The notes beneath the pieces are model-generated. The model was given only the letters and a program-made list of their open reading frames with translations. It ran no database searches and was not told where the DNA came from. 64,000 nucleotides of DNA, taken from contig CAIQJF010000028.1 of NCBI GenBank assembly GCA_903872075.1, positions 1 to 64,000 on the forward strand. Direction: 5' to 3'. The stretch is from an uncultured Caulobacteraceae bacterium (GTDB lineage Bacteria > Pseudomonadota > Alphaproteobacteria > Caulobacterales > Caulobacteraceae). A program made the position numbers and the translations under genes. Of the stretch, positions 51,376 through 60,553 are shown piece after piece (position 1 is the first letter of the stretch; each line of letters opens with the position of its first letter).

Positions 51376-52230
51376 ATGGCGCTACCTGAATTCTCCATGC
51401 GACAGCTCCTGGAAGCTGGCGCTCACTTCGGCCACCAGACGCACCGCTGGAACCCGAAGATGGAACGCTACATCTTCGGCGCGCGCGCCAACATCCACAT
51501 CATCGACCTCTCCCAGACCATGCCCCTGCTGCACCAGGCTCTGGTGAAGGTGCGGGAAGTCGCCGCCTCGGGCGGACGGGTGCTGTTCGTCGGCACCAAG
51601 CGTCAGGCCGCCGATCCGGTCGCCGCCGCCGCCAAGCGCTGCGCGCAGTATTATGTGAACCACCGCTGGCTGGGCGGCACCCTGACCAACTGGCGCACCA
51701 TCTCCGGCTCCATCGCGCGTCTGCGCGAGCTGGAAGGCGTGCTGGACGGTGGCGACAGCTCGGGCCGCACCAAGAAGGAACTGCTGCAGCTCAACCGCGA
51801 ACGCGATAAGCTGGAACTGTCCCTCGGCGGCATCAAGGACATGGGCGGCATTCCCGACCTGATGTTCGTGATCGACACCAACAAGGAAGGCATCGCCATC
51901 CAGGAAGCCCGGAAGCTCAACATTCCGGTCATCGCCATCCTGGACACCAACTGCGATCCGCAGGGCATCACCTTCCCGATCCCGGGCAACGATGACGCCG
52001 CCCGCGCCCTGCAGCTCTATTGCGATCTGATGGCCGACGCCGTCCTCGACGGTCTGACCGAAGGCCAGGTCGCCATGGGCGTCGACATCGGCGCCATGGA
52101 AGCGCCGATCGAGCCGGCCCTGCGCATGACCGCCGCGATCGAGCCCGGCGCCGAGGTGGAAGCTCCGGCCGCCCCCGAGCCCGAACTCGAAGCGGCCTTC
52201 ACCGGCGAAGCGCCGGCCGCCGAGGCCTGA
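51376..52230 (+). CDS. rpsB: 30S ribosomal protein S2
   Basis: Seen: [54 protein letters not shown] and the C-terminal [28 protein letters not shown]. At 284 aa it has an alphaproteobacterial Ala/Pro/Glu-rich tail of about 30 residues. Start ATG 51376 with AAAGGAAA upstream. Followed by tsf, the conserved pair. Confidence 0.98.
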   Translation: MALPEFSMRQLLEAGAHFGHQTHRWNPKMERYIFGARANIHIIDLSQTMPLLHQALVKVREVAASGGRVLFVGTKRQAADPVAAAAKRCAQYYVNHRWLGGTLTNWRTISGSIARLRELEGVLDGGDSSGRTKKELLQLNRERDKLELSLGGIKDMGGIPDLMFVIDTNKEGIAIQEARKLNIPVIAILDTNCDPQGITFPIPGNDDAARALQLYCDLMADAVLDGLTEGQVAMGVDIGAMEAPIEPALRMTAAIEPGAEVEAPAAPEPELEAAFTGEAPAAEA

Positions 52231-52237
52231 ACCGGCC

Positions 52238-52255
52238 GGGGCGCGAAAGCGCCCC
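52238..52255 (+). terminator. GC hairpin in the rpsB-tsf intergenic region
   Basis: 7-bp stem GGGGCGC / GCGCCCC with a GAAA tetraloop, 8 bp after rpsB. No T-tract, so more likely an attenuator or processing hairpin than a full terminator. Confidence 0.4.
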
Positions 52256-52332
52256 GCCTCTAAAAACCGTCATGCCGGCTCCCTACATGGGGCAGTCGGC
52301 AAATCGAATCCCTATGCGGAGCTTGAAAACTC

Positions 52333-53274
52333 ATGGCTGAAATCACCGCCCTCCTGGTCAAGGCGCTGCGCGACAAGTCCGGCGTCGGCATGATGGACTG
52401 CAAGAAGGCCCTCCAGGAAACCGAGGGCGATATGGAAGCCGCCATCGACTGGCTGCGCGCCAAGGGCCTCTCTAAGGCCGCCAAGAAGGCTGACCGCGTC
52501 GCGGCCGAGGGCGTCGTCGCCGTCGCCACGCGCGTCGACGGCGCCGGCATGACCGCCGCCGTCATCGAACTGAACGCCGAGACCGATTTCGTGGCCCGTA
52601 ACGACGGCTTCCAGGCCGCCGCCCGTAAGATCGGCGCCGCCGCCCTCGACGTGGACGGCGACGTCGACGCCTTGCGCGCCTCGCCCTTCGAAGGCGCCAC
52701 GGTCGGCGATGCGGTCACCGCGCTCGTGGCGACCATCGGCGAGAACATGATGCTGCGCCGCTCGGCCCGCTTCTCCGTGTCTCAGGGCGCCATCGGCGCC
52801 TATGTGCACGGCGCCCTGGCCGGCGCGCCGGATCTTGGCCGGATTGGCGTGCTGGTGGCCGTTGAAGGCGCCGGCGACCAGGCGACCCTGCGCGAACTGG
52901 CGCGCAACATCGCCCTGCACGCTGCGGCGACCGCCCCGCTCTCCCTGTCGGTCGACGATCTCGATCCGGCCGCCGTGGACCGCGAACGCGCCATCTTCAC
53001 CGAACAGTCCATCGCCTCGGGCAAGCCCGCGTCGGTGGCCGAGAAGATGGTCGAAGGCCGCATCCGCAAGTTCTACGAGGAAGCGGTGCTCCTGAAGCAG
53101 GCTTACGTCCGCGATCCGGCCATCACCATCGAAGGCCTCGTCGCCCAGACCGCCAAGGACCTGGGCTCCCCGATTAAGGTGGTTGGCTTCACCCGTCTCG
53201 CCTTGGGCGAAGGCGTCGAGAAGGAAGCCAGCGACTTCGCCGCCGAAGTCGCCTCGATGACCGGCGGAAACTAA
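52333..53274 (+). CDS. tsf: Translation elongation factor Ts
   Basis: Nucleotide exchange factor for EF-Tu. Seen: N-terminal UBA-like domain with [27 protein letters not shown], the contact motif [12 protein letters not shown] (TDFVxxN), and the dimerisation and coiled-coil region with [20 protein letters not shown]. 313 aa. Start ATG 52333. A terminator follows directly, so the usual downstream pyrH-frr genes are not linked here. Confidence 0.98.
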   Translation: MAEITALLVKALRDKSGVGMMDCKKALQETEGDMEAAIDWLRAKGLSKAAKKADRVAAEGVVAVATRVDGAGMTAAVIELNAETDFVARNDGFQAAARKIGAAALDVDGDVDALRASPFEGATVGDAVTALVATIGENMMLRRSARFSVSQGAIGAYVHGALAGAPDLGRIGVLVAVEGAGDQATLRELARNIALHAAATAPLSLSVDDLDPAAVDRERAIFTEQSIASGKPASVAEKMVEGRIRKFYEEAVLLKQAYVRDPAITIEGLVAQTAKDLGSPIKVVGFTRLALGEGVEKEASDFAAEVASMTGGN

Positions 53275-53283
53275 GAAACAAAC

Positions 53284-53318
53284 GGCGTCGTTCCCAATCG
53301 GGAACGGCGCCGACCCTT
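53284..53318. terminator. Bidirectional terminator between tsf and sodC
   Basis: 12-bp stem GGCGTCGTTCCC / GGGAACGGCGCC (one G-T pair) with loop AATC, followed by CCCTTT on the plus strand and by TTTGTTT on the complement. It sits 9 bp after tsf and 7 bp before the end of the convergent sodC. Confidence 0.85.
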
Positions 53319-53849
53319 TCAGCTCCCGATCACGCCACACGCCAGCCGCGCCCCGCCGCCGCCCAGCGGCGCGGGCTGATCGGCGTAGTTGTCGCCGCCC
53401 GCGTGGATCATCAGGGCGTGACCCTTCAGGTCATCCAGTGACGTGATGTGGGGCGCGGTGAGCGTTTCCTTCGCCGTCCCGTCCGCCGCCACCGTCAGCA
53501 CCGGAAGATCCCCCATATGCCCGGCGCCCGTCGGTCCCATATGCATGGCTGTCTTGGCCGGATCGAGATGGCCGCCCGCGCCGCCCGCCGGAACCGGTTT
53601 GCCGTCCTTCTCGCCCGGCGCGCAGGAGGCCATGGCGTGGACGTGGAAGCCGTGCGCCCCGGGCGGCAGGCCATGCAGCTTCAGCACAAAGCGAACCCCG
53701 TCCTTGCCGGGTTTCATTGTGATCGTTCCGACGTCGGCGCCGGGCCCGGTCGGCGTGGCCAGGGCCATGGGGGCTTTGAGAGCCTCGGCGAAGGCAGGAC
53801 CGGCGAGGCTGAGCGCCGTGACGGCGATGAGGGTCGGGAGTGCGCGCAT
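53319..53849 (-). CDS. sodC: Superoxide dismutase [Cu-Zn], periplasmic
   Basis: Dismutates superoxide in the periplasm. Seen: signal peptide (MRALPTLIAVTALSLAGPAFA), copper ligands in GAHGFHVHAMASC, bridging and zinc ligands in GGAGGHLDPAKTAMHMGP and GAGHMGDLP, the last copper His in MIHAGGDNYADQP, the conserved disulfide cysteine in GGGGARLACGVI. 176 aa. ATG 53849 has AAGGAAG upstream; the frame extends to 53921 but the signal peptide sets the start. Convergent with tsf. Confidence 0.95.
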   Translation of the reverse strand: MRALPTLIAVTALSLAGPAFAEALKAPMALATPTGPGADVGTITMKPGKDGVRFVLKLHGLPPGAHGFHVHAMASCAPGEKDGKPVPAGGAGGHLDPAKTAMHMGPTGAGHMGDLPVLTVAADGTAKETLTAPHITSLDDLKGHALMIHAGGDNYADQPAPLGGGGARLACGVIGS

Positions 53850-54001
53850 GCGTGGCTTCCTTGAGAGTGAGTTGCGGCCGCAAACTCCATGGAGCCTAGG
53901 CCGATGTGCTGCGGGCGCCAATCACCCGTCGTTGCGTCATGTCCTTGCCGCTAACGTGGCGGCGGTCGTAGGGTTCCGACCTCGAACTCAGGAGGTTAGC
54001 C

Positions 54002-56515
54002 ATGGCCGAAACCCTCTCGCCGGAGGCTCGGGCGTCCGCTCCCTTCGTCGACCCGGCGCGCGCCCTGGAAGAGCGGGTGGAGGAACTGTTCGGGCGCCTG
54101 ACCCTGGAGGAGAAGGTCGGCCTTCTGGCCGGTTCGGCCGCCTTCACCCTCGAGGGCGTTGAGCGCCTGGGCGTGCCCCGCATCCGGGTGGCCGATGGAC
54201 CCACCGGCGTGCGGTCCAATGAGGGGGAGGTCGCCACGGTCTTTCCGGTCGGCGTGGCCATGGCCGCCACCTGGAATCCCGATCTGACCCGTGACGTCGC
54301 CGCGGCCATCGCCCGCGAAGCCCTGGCGCTCGACAACCGGGTGATCCTGGCCCCGACCATCAATATCGTCCGCACGCCGGTCTGGGGCCGCAATTTCGAG
54401 ACCTATTCCGAGGATCCGTTCCTCGCCGGTGCGTTGGGAACGGCCTTCGTTCACGGCCTGCAGGGGGAGGGCGTCGGCGCCTCGCTCAAACACTATGCGG
54501 TGAACAATCAGGAACACGCCCGCATGACGGTCAATGCGATCGTCGATGAGCGCACCCTGCGGGAGATCTATCTGGCGGCCTTCGAGACGGTGGTCCGCGA
54601 GGCCAATCCCTGGACGGTGATGGCCTCCTACAACCGGATCAACGGGACCTACGCCACCGAGAACCACTACATCCTCAAGGACATCCTCAAGGGCGAATGG
54701 GCCTATGACGGCGTCGTTGTCTCCGACTGGGGCGCGGTGCACACCACCGCCGATTCGGTGACCGGCGGCAACGACCTGGAGATGCCAGGCCCCGCCCGCT
54801 GGTATGGCGCGAAGCTGCTCGACCAGGTGCGCGCCGGGACCGTGGCGTTCAAGGATATCGACGACGCCGCGCGGCGGATGGTCCGGCTCATCCTCCGCAC
54901 CGGCGCGCTCGACGGCGGCCCGGCGCCCGAGGGCGAGATCAGGACCAGGCGCCATCGCGACATCGCCGCCCGCGCCGCCGAGGAGGCCGTGGTCCTGCTC
55001 AAGAACGGCGAGGAGATCCTCCCCCTCGACACCGGCGCCCTGCGCCGGATCGCCGTGGTCGGTCCCAACGCCGCCGAGCGCCGGATCCAGGGCGGCGGCT
55101 CCTCTCAGGTACGCGGCGGCCGTCAGATCTCGATCCTGCAGGCCATCTCCGATTTCGTGGGCCAGGACTGCGAGGTGGTTCACGCCGAGGGCGGCGACAA
55201 TGAACAGTTCCCGCCCGCCGCCCGCGCGACGATGTTCAGCGCCGACACGGCGCGGGCCGAGTCCGGACTGCTGTGCGAGCAGTTCAGCGCCCGGGGCTTC
55301 GAGGGTGCGCCGGATCGGGCCCGCGTGGAGCGGTCGATCGGCAAACTGGTGGCCACCACCGCCTTCCCGTCGCTGGGCCAGGGCCTGGGCGCGTTGCGCT
55401 GGACCGGCTGGTTCTGGCCCGAACGCGACGGCCGGCATGAAATGTCACTGCGCGCGCCGGGACCCAGTCGTCTGATCCTCGATGGCGAAACCCTCATCGA
55501 TGAAACCACGGGCGGCGAGCCCGACAACACCGATCTGGGCGGCGAGCCGATCCTGTGCCGTACGGCGGCCGTCGAGCTGACGGCGGGCAAGGGTTACGCC
55601 ATCGCCATCGACTATGTCCGCCCGCCGGAAGCCGGAACCCTGGGCTGGGAACAGGTCAGCGTCGGCGTGCGCCAGCCGCGCGGCGGGATCGCCGAGGCCG
55701 CGGCCTTGGCCGCCGGTGCGGACGCCGCCATCGTGGTGATCGGCGCCGCGTCTGTGACCGAGGGGGAGGGCTACGATCGCGCCAATCTGGATCTGCCGGG
55801 CGATCAGAACGCCCTGGTGGAGGCGGTGCTCGCGGCCAACCCGCGCACCGTGATCGTGGTGGTGGGCGGCGCGCCCTATACCATGCCCTGGATCGACCAC
55901 GCCCCGGCGGTGGTCCTGCCCTGGTTGGGCGGGGAGGAGGGGCCGGACGCCCTGGCGCGCATCCTGTTCGGGCGCGCCGAGCCGTCCGGCCGTTTGCCGG
56001 TGACGTTCCCGCGCCGCCTGGAGGACACGCCCGCCTATCCCTGGTATCCCGGCGGCGCCGACGCAATCTACGGTGAGGGGCTCTATGTGGGTTACCGCCA
56101 CTTCGACCGCGCGCCAGAGCCGCCGCTGTTCCCGTTCGGCTACGGCCTGACCTACACCCGCTTCGCCTATTCGGACGTCGAGGCGCCAGATGAGGTCTCG
56201 GCCGGCGCCTCCGTGACCGTCGAATTCACCCTGAAGAACACCGGCGAACGGCCCGGCCAGGAGACGGCTCAGCTCTATGTGCGCCCGCGCGGATCGTCGG
56301 TGGACCGGCCGGTGAAGGAGTTGAAGGGCTTCGCCAAGGTCGCCCTCGCGCCCCAGGAAAGCCGCCGCGTCACGATCACCCTCAGCCCGCGCGATTTCGC
56401 CTACTGGTGTCCCGCGAAGAACGCCTGGGTGGCCGAGCCGGGATCCTATGACCTGCTCCTCGGCGCCTCGGCCGCGGATATCGAACTCCAGGCGACGGTG
56501 CGGCTGACGGAATAA
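54002..56515 (+). CDS. GH3 family beta-glucosidase with inserted PA14-like domain
   Basis: 837-aa glycoside hydrolase. Seen: N-terminal barrel with RVADGPTGVRSNEGE, GRNFETYSEDPFLAG, SLKHYAVNNQEHARM, and nucleophile Asp242 in GVVVSDWGAVH; the alpha/beta domain with VGPNAAERRIQGGGSSQV; a PA14-like insert at about residues 430-545 (WTGWFWPERDGRHEMSLRAP, LILDGETLIDE); and a C-terminal fibronectin III-like domain (FTLKNTGERPGQETAQLYV). No signal peptide, so it likely acts on imported oligosaccharides. The acid/base Glu was not placed with certainty. ATG 54002 follows AGGAGG. Neighbours do not form a polysaccharide locus. Confidence 0.93.
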   Translation: MAETLSPEARASAPFVDPARALEERVEELFGRLTLEEKVGLLAGSAAFTLEGVERLGVPRIRVADGPTGVRSNEGEVATVFPVGVAMAATWNPDLTRDVAAAIAREALALDNRVILAPTINIVRTPVWGRNFETYSEDPFLAGALGTAFVHGLQGEGVGASLKHYAVNNQEHARMTVNAIVDERTLREIYLAAFETVVREANPWTVMASYNRINGTYATENHYILKDILKGEWAYDGVVVSDWGAVHTTADSVTGGNDLEMPGPARWYGAKLLDQVRAGTVAFKDIDDAARRMVRLILRTGALDGGPAPEGEIRTRRHRDIAARAAEEAVVLLKNGEEILPLDTGALRRIAVVGPNAAERRIQGGGSSQVRGGRQISILQAISDFVGQDCEVVHAEGGDNEQFPPAARATMFSADTARAESGLLCEQFSARGFEGAPDRARVERSIGKLVATTAFPSLGQGLGALRWTGWFWPERDGRHEMSLRAPGPSRLILDGETLIDETTGGEPDNTDLGGEPILCRTAAVELTAGKGYAIAIDYVRPPEAGTLGWEQVSVGVRQPRGGIAEAAALAAGADAAIVVIGAASVTEGEGYDRANLDLPGDQNALVEAVLAANPRTVIVVVGGAPYTMPWIDHAPAVVLPWLGGEEGPDALARILFGRAEPSGRLPVTFPRRLEDTPAYPWYPGGADAIYGEGLYVGYRHFDRAPEPPLFPFGYGLTYTRFAYSDVEAPDEVSAGASVTVEFTLKNTGERPGQETAQLYVRPRGSSVDRPVKELKGFAKVALAPQESRRVTITLSPRDFAYWCPAKNAWVAEPGSYDLLLGASAADIELQATVRLTE

Positions 56516-56580
56516 GCGTCAGCGGCCTTGCCGGATTACAAACTTGTAAGGCAAGGAGGATTGTCACCCAGGAGACAGCC

Positions 56581-57684
56581 ATGCCGGACGATGGGACGCC
56601 CCCCATACACCTGCGTCCGGCGAACTCGCCGAATGCCTTTGACCTGCGCCGCGTGCGCGCCCACCCGGATCATTGGTATCCGATCGCCTGGGCCGACGAG
56701 GTCAAACAGGGCAAGGCCATCGGCCGGCGCTTCGCGGGCGAGCCCATCGTGCTCTATCGCGGCAAGGAAGGCCGGGTCTTCGCGCTCGAGGATCGCTGCG
56801 CCCACCGCCAGGTGCCGCTCAGCCTCGGTGTCGTGGATGGCGAGCGGTTGAAGTGCCACTACCATGGCTGGGCCTATGACAAGACCGGCCGCTGCGTGGA
56901 TGTCCCCTACCTTGGCCGCGAGCGCCTGCCCAACGGCGTGAAGGCCTATCCGGCGGCCCAGGTCGACGACCTGATTTTCATCTTTCCGGGCGATCCCAGC
57001 CTGGCCGAGGCCCGTCTGCCGGCGTCGATCGGCTCGTTCCGCCGCCGCGACTACAAGACCCGCCGCCTGAACCGCGAGGTCGACTGCCACTATACGTTCA
57101 TGCACGAGAACCTGTTCGACATGAACCATCAGTTCATGCACCGGAAGCTCATGGGCTCGATCAAGGCCCATTGCCTGGGCCGTCGCCATGGCGAGGACTG
57201 GGCGGAAGTGGAGTACAGCTTCAGCCGCACCGACGGCAAAGGCAGCCTGGGCGAGGCCGTGATCGTCGATCTCATGCGGCCCCGGGGCGCGGACGCCAAG
57301 GCCGATTTCTCCGACCACATGCGCATCCGCACCGACTATCCCAGTCAGAACCTGAAGGTTTGGGTCGGCCGGGACATTCAGGAGACGGACGATCCGGTTC
57401 TGGACGTCTGGCTCGGCTACACGCCCCTCGACGCGGCGCAGATGACCAACCGCACCTTCGGCTACCTCTCGGTCAAGCGCCCGCCGTTGCCGGGTCTGAT
57501 CGATGCGGTCTGGCCGTTCGTGATCTGGTTCACGGAAGGCATCTTCGCCGAGGACAAGGACATCGTGGAGTTTGAGCAGCGCGCCTATGAGGCCCAGGGC
57601 GCCGACTGGAACAATGAGGTGTTCCCGGCTCTGAAGGACCTGCGGACGGTTCTGGCGCGCTGCGGCGTCGAACCCGTCGACTGA
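56581..57684 (+). CDS. Rieske aromatic ring-hydroxylating/demethylating oxygenase, large subunit
   Basis: 367 aa, resembling vanillate O-demethylase oxygenase and related Rieske monooxygenases. Seen: Rieske cluster ligands Cys73-x-His75 in DRCAHRQVPLS and Cys92-x-x-His95 in LKCHYHGWAYD; mononuclear iron site in YTFMHENLFDMNHQFMH (Asp/His/His). No reductase or ferredoxin gene is adjacent, so electron partners must be encoded elsewhere. ATG 56581 follows CAGGAGA. Substrate unknown. Followed 24 bp later by an unrelated ABC-F gene. Confidence 0.9.
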   Translation: MPDDGTPPIHLRPANSPNAFDLRRVRAHPDHWYPIAWADEVKQGKAIGRRFAGEPIVLYRGKEGRVFALEDRCAHRQVPLSLGVVDGERLKCHYHGWAYDKTGRCVDVPYLGRERLPNGVKAYPAAQVDDLIFIFPGDPSLAEARLPASIGSFRRRDYKTRRLNREVDCHYTFMHENLFDMNHQFMHRKLMGSIKAHCLGRRHGEDWAEVEYSFSRTDGKGSLGEAVIVDLMRPRGADAKADFSDHMRIRTDYPSQNLKVWVGRDIQETDDPVLDVWLGYTPLDAAQMTNRTFGYLSVKRPPLPGLIDAVWPFVIWFTEGIFAEDKDIVEFEQRAYEAQGADWNNEVFPALKDLRTVLARCGVEPVD

Positions 57685-57708
57685 CCAGGACGAGGGGGGA
57701 GAGGGGAC

Positions 57709-59238
57709 GTGGCCCGTCAGGCGGTTCTGGGCATGGAGGAGGGCGCCTTCTTCCACGGCGTCCGTAAGGTGTTCTCCGGCATCAGCTTCCTGCTCGATGG
57801 CGACCGTACCGCCCTGGTGGGTGAGAACGGCGTCGGCAAATCCACCCTGCTCAAATGCCTGTCCGGCGAGCTTGAGCTCAACCGCGGCAAGGTCATCCGC
57901 TCGCGCAATCTCAAGATCGGCTCCCTGCCCCAGGAGGTTCCGGCCGAGCTGGCCGGTCTCACGGTCCGGCAAGTGCTCGAACGCTCCCTCGGCAAGGTGG
58001 GCGCCGCAGAGGAGGACTGGCGCATCGACGTGATGCTGGACGAGATCGAGGTCTCCCCCGACGTCGCGGCGGGGCCGTTCGCGGCCCTGTCAGGCGGGTG
58101 GCAGAGGCTGATCCTGATCGCCGCCGCGGCGCGGCTGGAAGAGCCCGACATCCTCATCCTCGACGAGCCCACCAACCATCTCGATATCGGCAACATCAAC
58201 GTCCTGGAGCGCTGGCTGGCGTCGGACATCTCCATGCCCATGCTGGTGGTTTCCCACGACCGGGCCTTCCTCGACCGGGTCAGCACCCGCACCCTGTTTC
58301 TGCGCGAGGATGGCGCCCACCTGTTCAAATCGTCCTTCGCCCACGCCCGCGAGGAACTCCTGCGCCGCGACGCCGCGGCCGGCGTGCGCCGCAAGATCGA
58401 GGAGAGGGAGATCAAGCGGCTGGAGGCCGTGGCCGCTCGCTACAAGATCTGGGGGGTGAAGAACTCCGACTTCCACCGCCGCCAGAAGGCCACCGAGACC
58501 CGGATCGCCCATATCGAGTCCGCCAAGACCCAGGTCTACCAGGCCCGCGAACGCCGCCTGGAACTGGGTGACGGGGAGATCGAGGCCAAGGTCGCCCTGC
58601 GTCTCAGCGACCTGACCGTCACCACGCCCGGCGGCGGACGCACCCTGCTGAAAATCGACGGCTTTTCGGTGGCGGCCGGAGACCGGGTGGCGCTGCTGGG
58701 GGTGAACGGGGCGGGCAAATCGACCCTGCTCAACGCCCTCGCGGCGGCCTGGAACCCGAAGGATCCGCACTACGACGGCTCCGCGCCGGTGCGCTTCAAC
58801 CCGGGCGTGCGCCTGGTCTATTTCGACCAGACCATGCGCGATCTGCCGCTGCACGAGAGCCTGCTGGACTATGTGGTCGCCGCCGAGGGCGTCACCGAGC
58901 GCGAGGCGATCAAGTGTCTGGCCCAGGCCGGCTTCGCCTTCGCGCGGATTCGCGAGCCCATCGCCCTGCTCAGCCACGGCGAGCGCTCGCGCCTGACCTT
59001 CCTGAAGCTCAAGTTGATGAAACCGAATGTCTATCTGCTGGATGAGCCCACCAGCCATCTGGACATCGAGGGCCAGGAAGATCTGGAGGCTCAGCTGGAA
59101 GAGGCCGAGGTGGCCTGTATCTTCGTTTCGCACGACCGCTGGTTCACCAAGGTCGCGGCGACCCGTTTCGTGGAAATCCGCAAGGGCAGGCTGGTGGAAG
59201 TCGAGTCTCCCGATGCCTTCTTCGAGGCGCAGGTGTAA
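57709..59238 (+). CDS. ABC-F family ATP-binding protein
   Basis: 509 aa, two ATP-binding cassettes in one chain with no membrane segments; the family acts on ribosomes. Seen: cassette 1 Walker A GENGVGKSTLLKCLSG, signature LSGGWQRL, Walker B ILILDEPTNHLD; linker with coiled coil (residues about 220-280); cassette 2 Walker A GVNGAGKSTLLNAL, signature LSHGERSRL (His replaces the first Gly), Walker B VYLLDEPTSHLD. Start GTG 57709 with a strong GAGGGGGGAGAGGGG upstream. Subfamily (Uup, EttA, YheS or resistance) not decided from sequence. Confidence 0.92.
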   Translation: MARQAVLGMEEGAFFHGVRKVFSGISFLLDGDRTALVGENGVGKSTLLKCLSGELELNRGKVIRSRNLKIGSLPQEVPAELAGLTVRQVLERSLGKVGAAEEDWRIDVMLDEIEVSPDVAAGPFAALSGGWQRLILIAAAARLEEPDILILDEPTNHLDIGNINVLERWLASDISMPMLVVSHDRAFLDRVSTRTLFLREDGAHLFKSSFAHAREELLRRDAAAGVRRKIEEREIKRLEAVAARYKIWGVKNSDFHRRQKATETRIAHIESAKTQVYQARERRLELGDGEIEAKVALRLSDLTVTTPGGGRTLLKIDGFSVAAGDRVALLGVNGAGKSTLLNALAAAWNPKDPHYDGSAPVRFNPGVRLVYFDQTMRDLPLHESLLDYVVAAEGVTEREAIKCLAQAGFAFARIREPIALLSHGERSRLTFLKLKLMKPNVYLLDEPTSHLDIEGQEDLEAQLEEAEVACIFVSHDRWFTKVAATRFVEIRKGRLVEVESPDAFFEAQV

Positions 59239-59283
59239 GGCCTGCTTCCGGCGGCCGTGAGCCCCGGCCAAGGAGACCCCGAC

Positions 59284-60123
59284 GTGCGCAACAAGACAGT
59301 GGTCATCACCGGCGCCACCAACGGCATCGGTCTGGTGGCGGCCGAAACTCTGGCGGCCGAGGGCGCCCGGATCGTCTTCGTGGCCCGCGATCCAGCCCGG
59401 GCCCGCGATCTCTCGGCGCGGCTCCTCCGCGCCAATCCGGACGCCGCCCACGACTGGGTTCAGGCGGATCTCTCCACCGTCTCGGCCATGACGGCGGCCG
59501 GCGCGGCCCTGGCCGCCAAGGCGCCGCGTATCGATGTGCTGGTCAACAACGCCGGCGCCATTTTCGACCGGCGCGAGGTCACCGTCGACGGCCTGGAGAA
59601 GACCTTCGCGGTCAATCACATGGCCTATTTCGTGCTGACCGAGGCGCTGCGGCCCAATCTCACCGCCGGCGCGCGGATCGTCAGCACGGCCTCCACCGCC
59701 CACGCCTACGCCAGCCTGGATTTCGACGATCTGCAGACCGAGAAGGGCTATTCCGCCTTCGGAGCCTATGGCCGCTCCAAGCTCTGCAACATTCTCTGGA
59801 CCCGCGAGCTGGCCCGCCGCCTGCAGGGAACGGGCGTCACCGCCAACTGCCTGCATCCAGGCGGGGTGAACACCGGCTTCGGCGACAACGCCAAGGGCGC
59901 GCTCCGCCTGCTGTTTGGGCTCGGCAAGCGCTTCATGCTGACCCCGGCCCAGGGCGCAGACACTCTGATCTGGCTGGCCTCCGCGCCCGACGTCGCCGGC
60001 AAGACCGGCGGCTATTGGGCGAAGCGGACCCTGACGCAACCGTCGGCCGCCGCGCGCGACGGCGAGGCAGGGCGGCGGCTGTGGGACGCCAGTGAAGCCA
60101 TCGTCGCGGCCGCCAGAGCTTAG
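59284..60123 (+). CDS. Short-chain dehydrogenase/reductase (retinol dehydrogenase-like)
   Basis: 279-aa NAD(P)-dependent oxidoreductase. Seen: Rossmann motif ITGATNGIGLVAAETLA, DLSTVSAM, VLVNNAGAIFDRR, FAVNHMAYFVLTEAL, catalytic Ser region IVSTASTAH and YxxxK in AYGRSKLCNIL; HPGGVNTGFGDNAKG after it. The Asn in VNHMAYF completes the tetrad. GTG 59284, eight nt after AAGGAG, is preferred to the upstream GTG at 59257. Substrate unknown. Its stop overlaps the end of the convergent gene by 4 nt. Confidence 0.92.
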   Translation: MRNKTVVITGATNGIGLVAAETLAAEGARIVFVARDPARARDLSARLLRANPDAAHDWVQADLSTVSAMTAAGAALAAKAPRIDVLVNNAGAIFDRREVTVDGLEKTFAVNHMAYFVLTEALRPNLTAGARIVSTASTAHAYASLDFDDLQTEKGYSAFGAYGRSKLCNILWTRELARRLQGTGVTANCLHPGGVNTGFGDNAKGALRLLFGLGKRFMLTPAQGADTLIWLASAPDVAGKTGGYWAKRTLTQPSAAARDGEAGRRLWDASEAIVAAARA

Positions 60124-60347
60124 GCGCTGGCGATCGGCAGCGCCTTCCAGGAGAAGGCGCTCAAGGGCGTCACCCGGTCGGACCCGTCATCCAGGTCCTT
60201 CAGCCAGGCGCGGCCGTTGGACAGGGCCATAACCTTGTAGATCGGCAGGCCGCCGGCCTCCGCCGAGATCAGTTCGCCCACGCGCACGCAGTTCTCGTCG
60301 GCCACGTTCAGATAGATCCAGTCGATATTTCCCGCTGTCCTGGCCAT
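60120..60347 (-). CDS. Small conserved-looking hypothetical protein
   Basis: 75 aa from ATG 60347 (GAGGGAG upstream; a longer frame to 60389 is less likely). Seen: WIYLNVADENCVRVGELISAE, GLPIYKVMALSNGRAWLKD and a C-terminal TPLSAFSWKALPIASA; looks like a small beta-rich soluble protein. No family recognised. Convergent with the SDR gene with a 4-bp overlap, divergent from aspS. Confidence 0.7.
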   Translation of the reverse strand: MARTAGNIDWIYLNVADENCVRVGELISAEAGGLPIYKVMALSNGRAWLKDLDDGSDRVTPLSAFSWKALPIASA

Positions 60348-60466
60348 GTGGATGCTCCCTCGGACCTGATCGGCCGGCCGCCTGGCCAACCGTGCAACCG
60401 GTCTAATCCCCGCTGTCTGAAGCCTTGCTGAGAACGCCGTTCAGCCTGCGTTCATCCACGCCTGAC

Positions 60467-60472
60467 TTGACA
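60467..60472 (+). promoter_or_regulatory. Possible -35 element upstream of aspS
   Basis: Perfect TTGACA hexamer 82 bp before the aspS start. No convincing -10 at 16-18 bp (the region is GC-rich), so tentative. Confidence 0.3.
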
Positions 60473-60553
60473 GCGGCGGGCGCCCGTGCGCGCTTGCGCC
60501 CCTTTCTGAAAACCGGCCATCCCCGGCCCCGACACCCGACGAGAGCTTTCACC

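Noticed and set aside
50787-51389. Plus-strand 200-codon frame upstream of rpsB
   Set aside because: Pro/Cys/Arg-rich, overlaps the rpsB promoter and leader, and no start signal.
50850-51398. Minus-strand frame containing WQQ/LATSWQ-like repeats
   Set aside because: The repeats follow from an 11-bp DNA repeat read in any frame; no ribosome-binding site or conserved domain, so reported as a DNA repeat instead.
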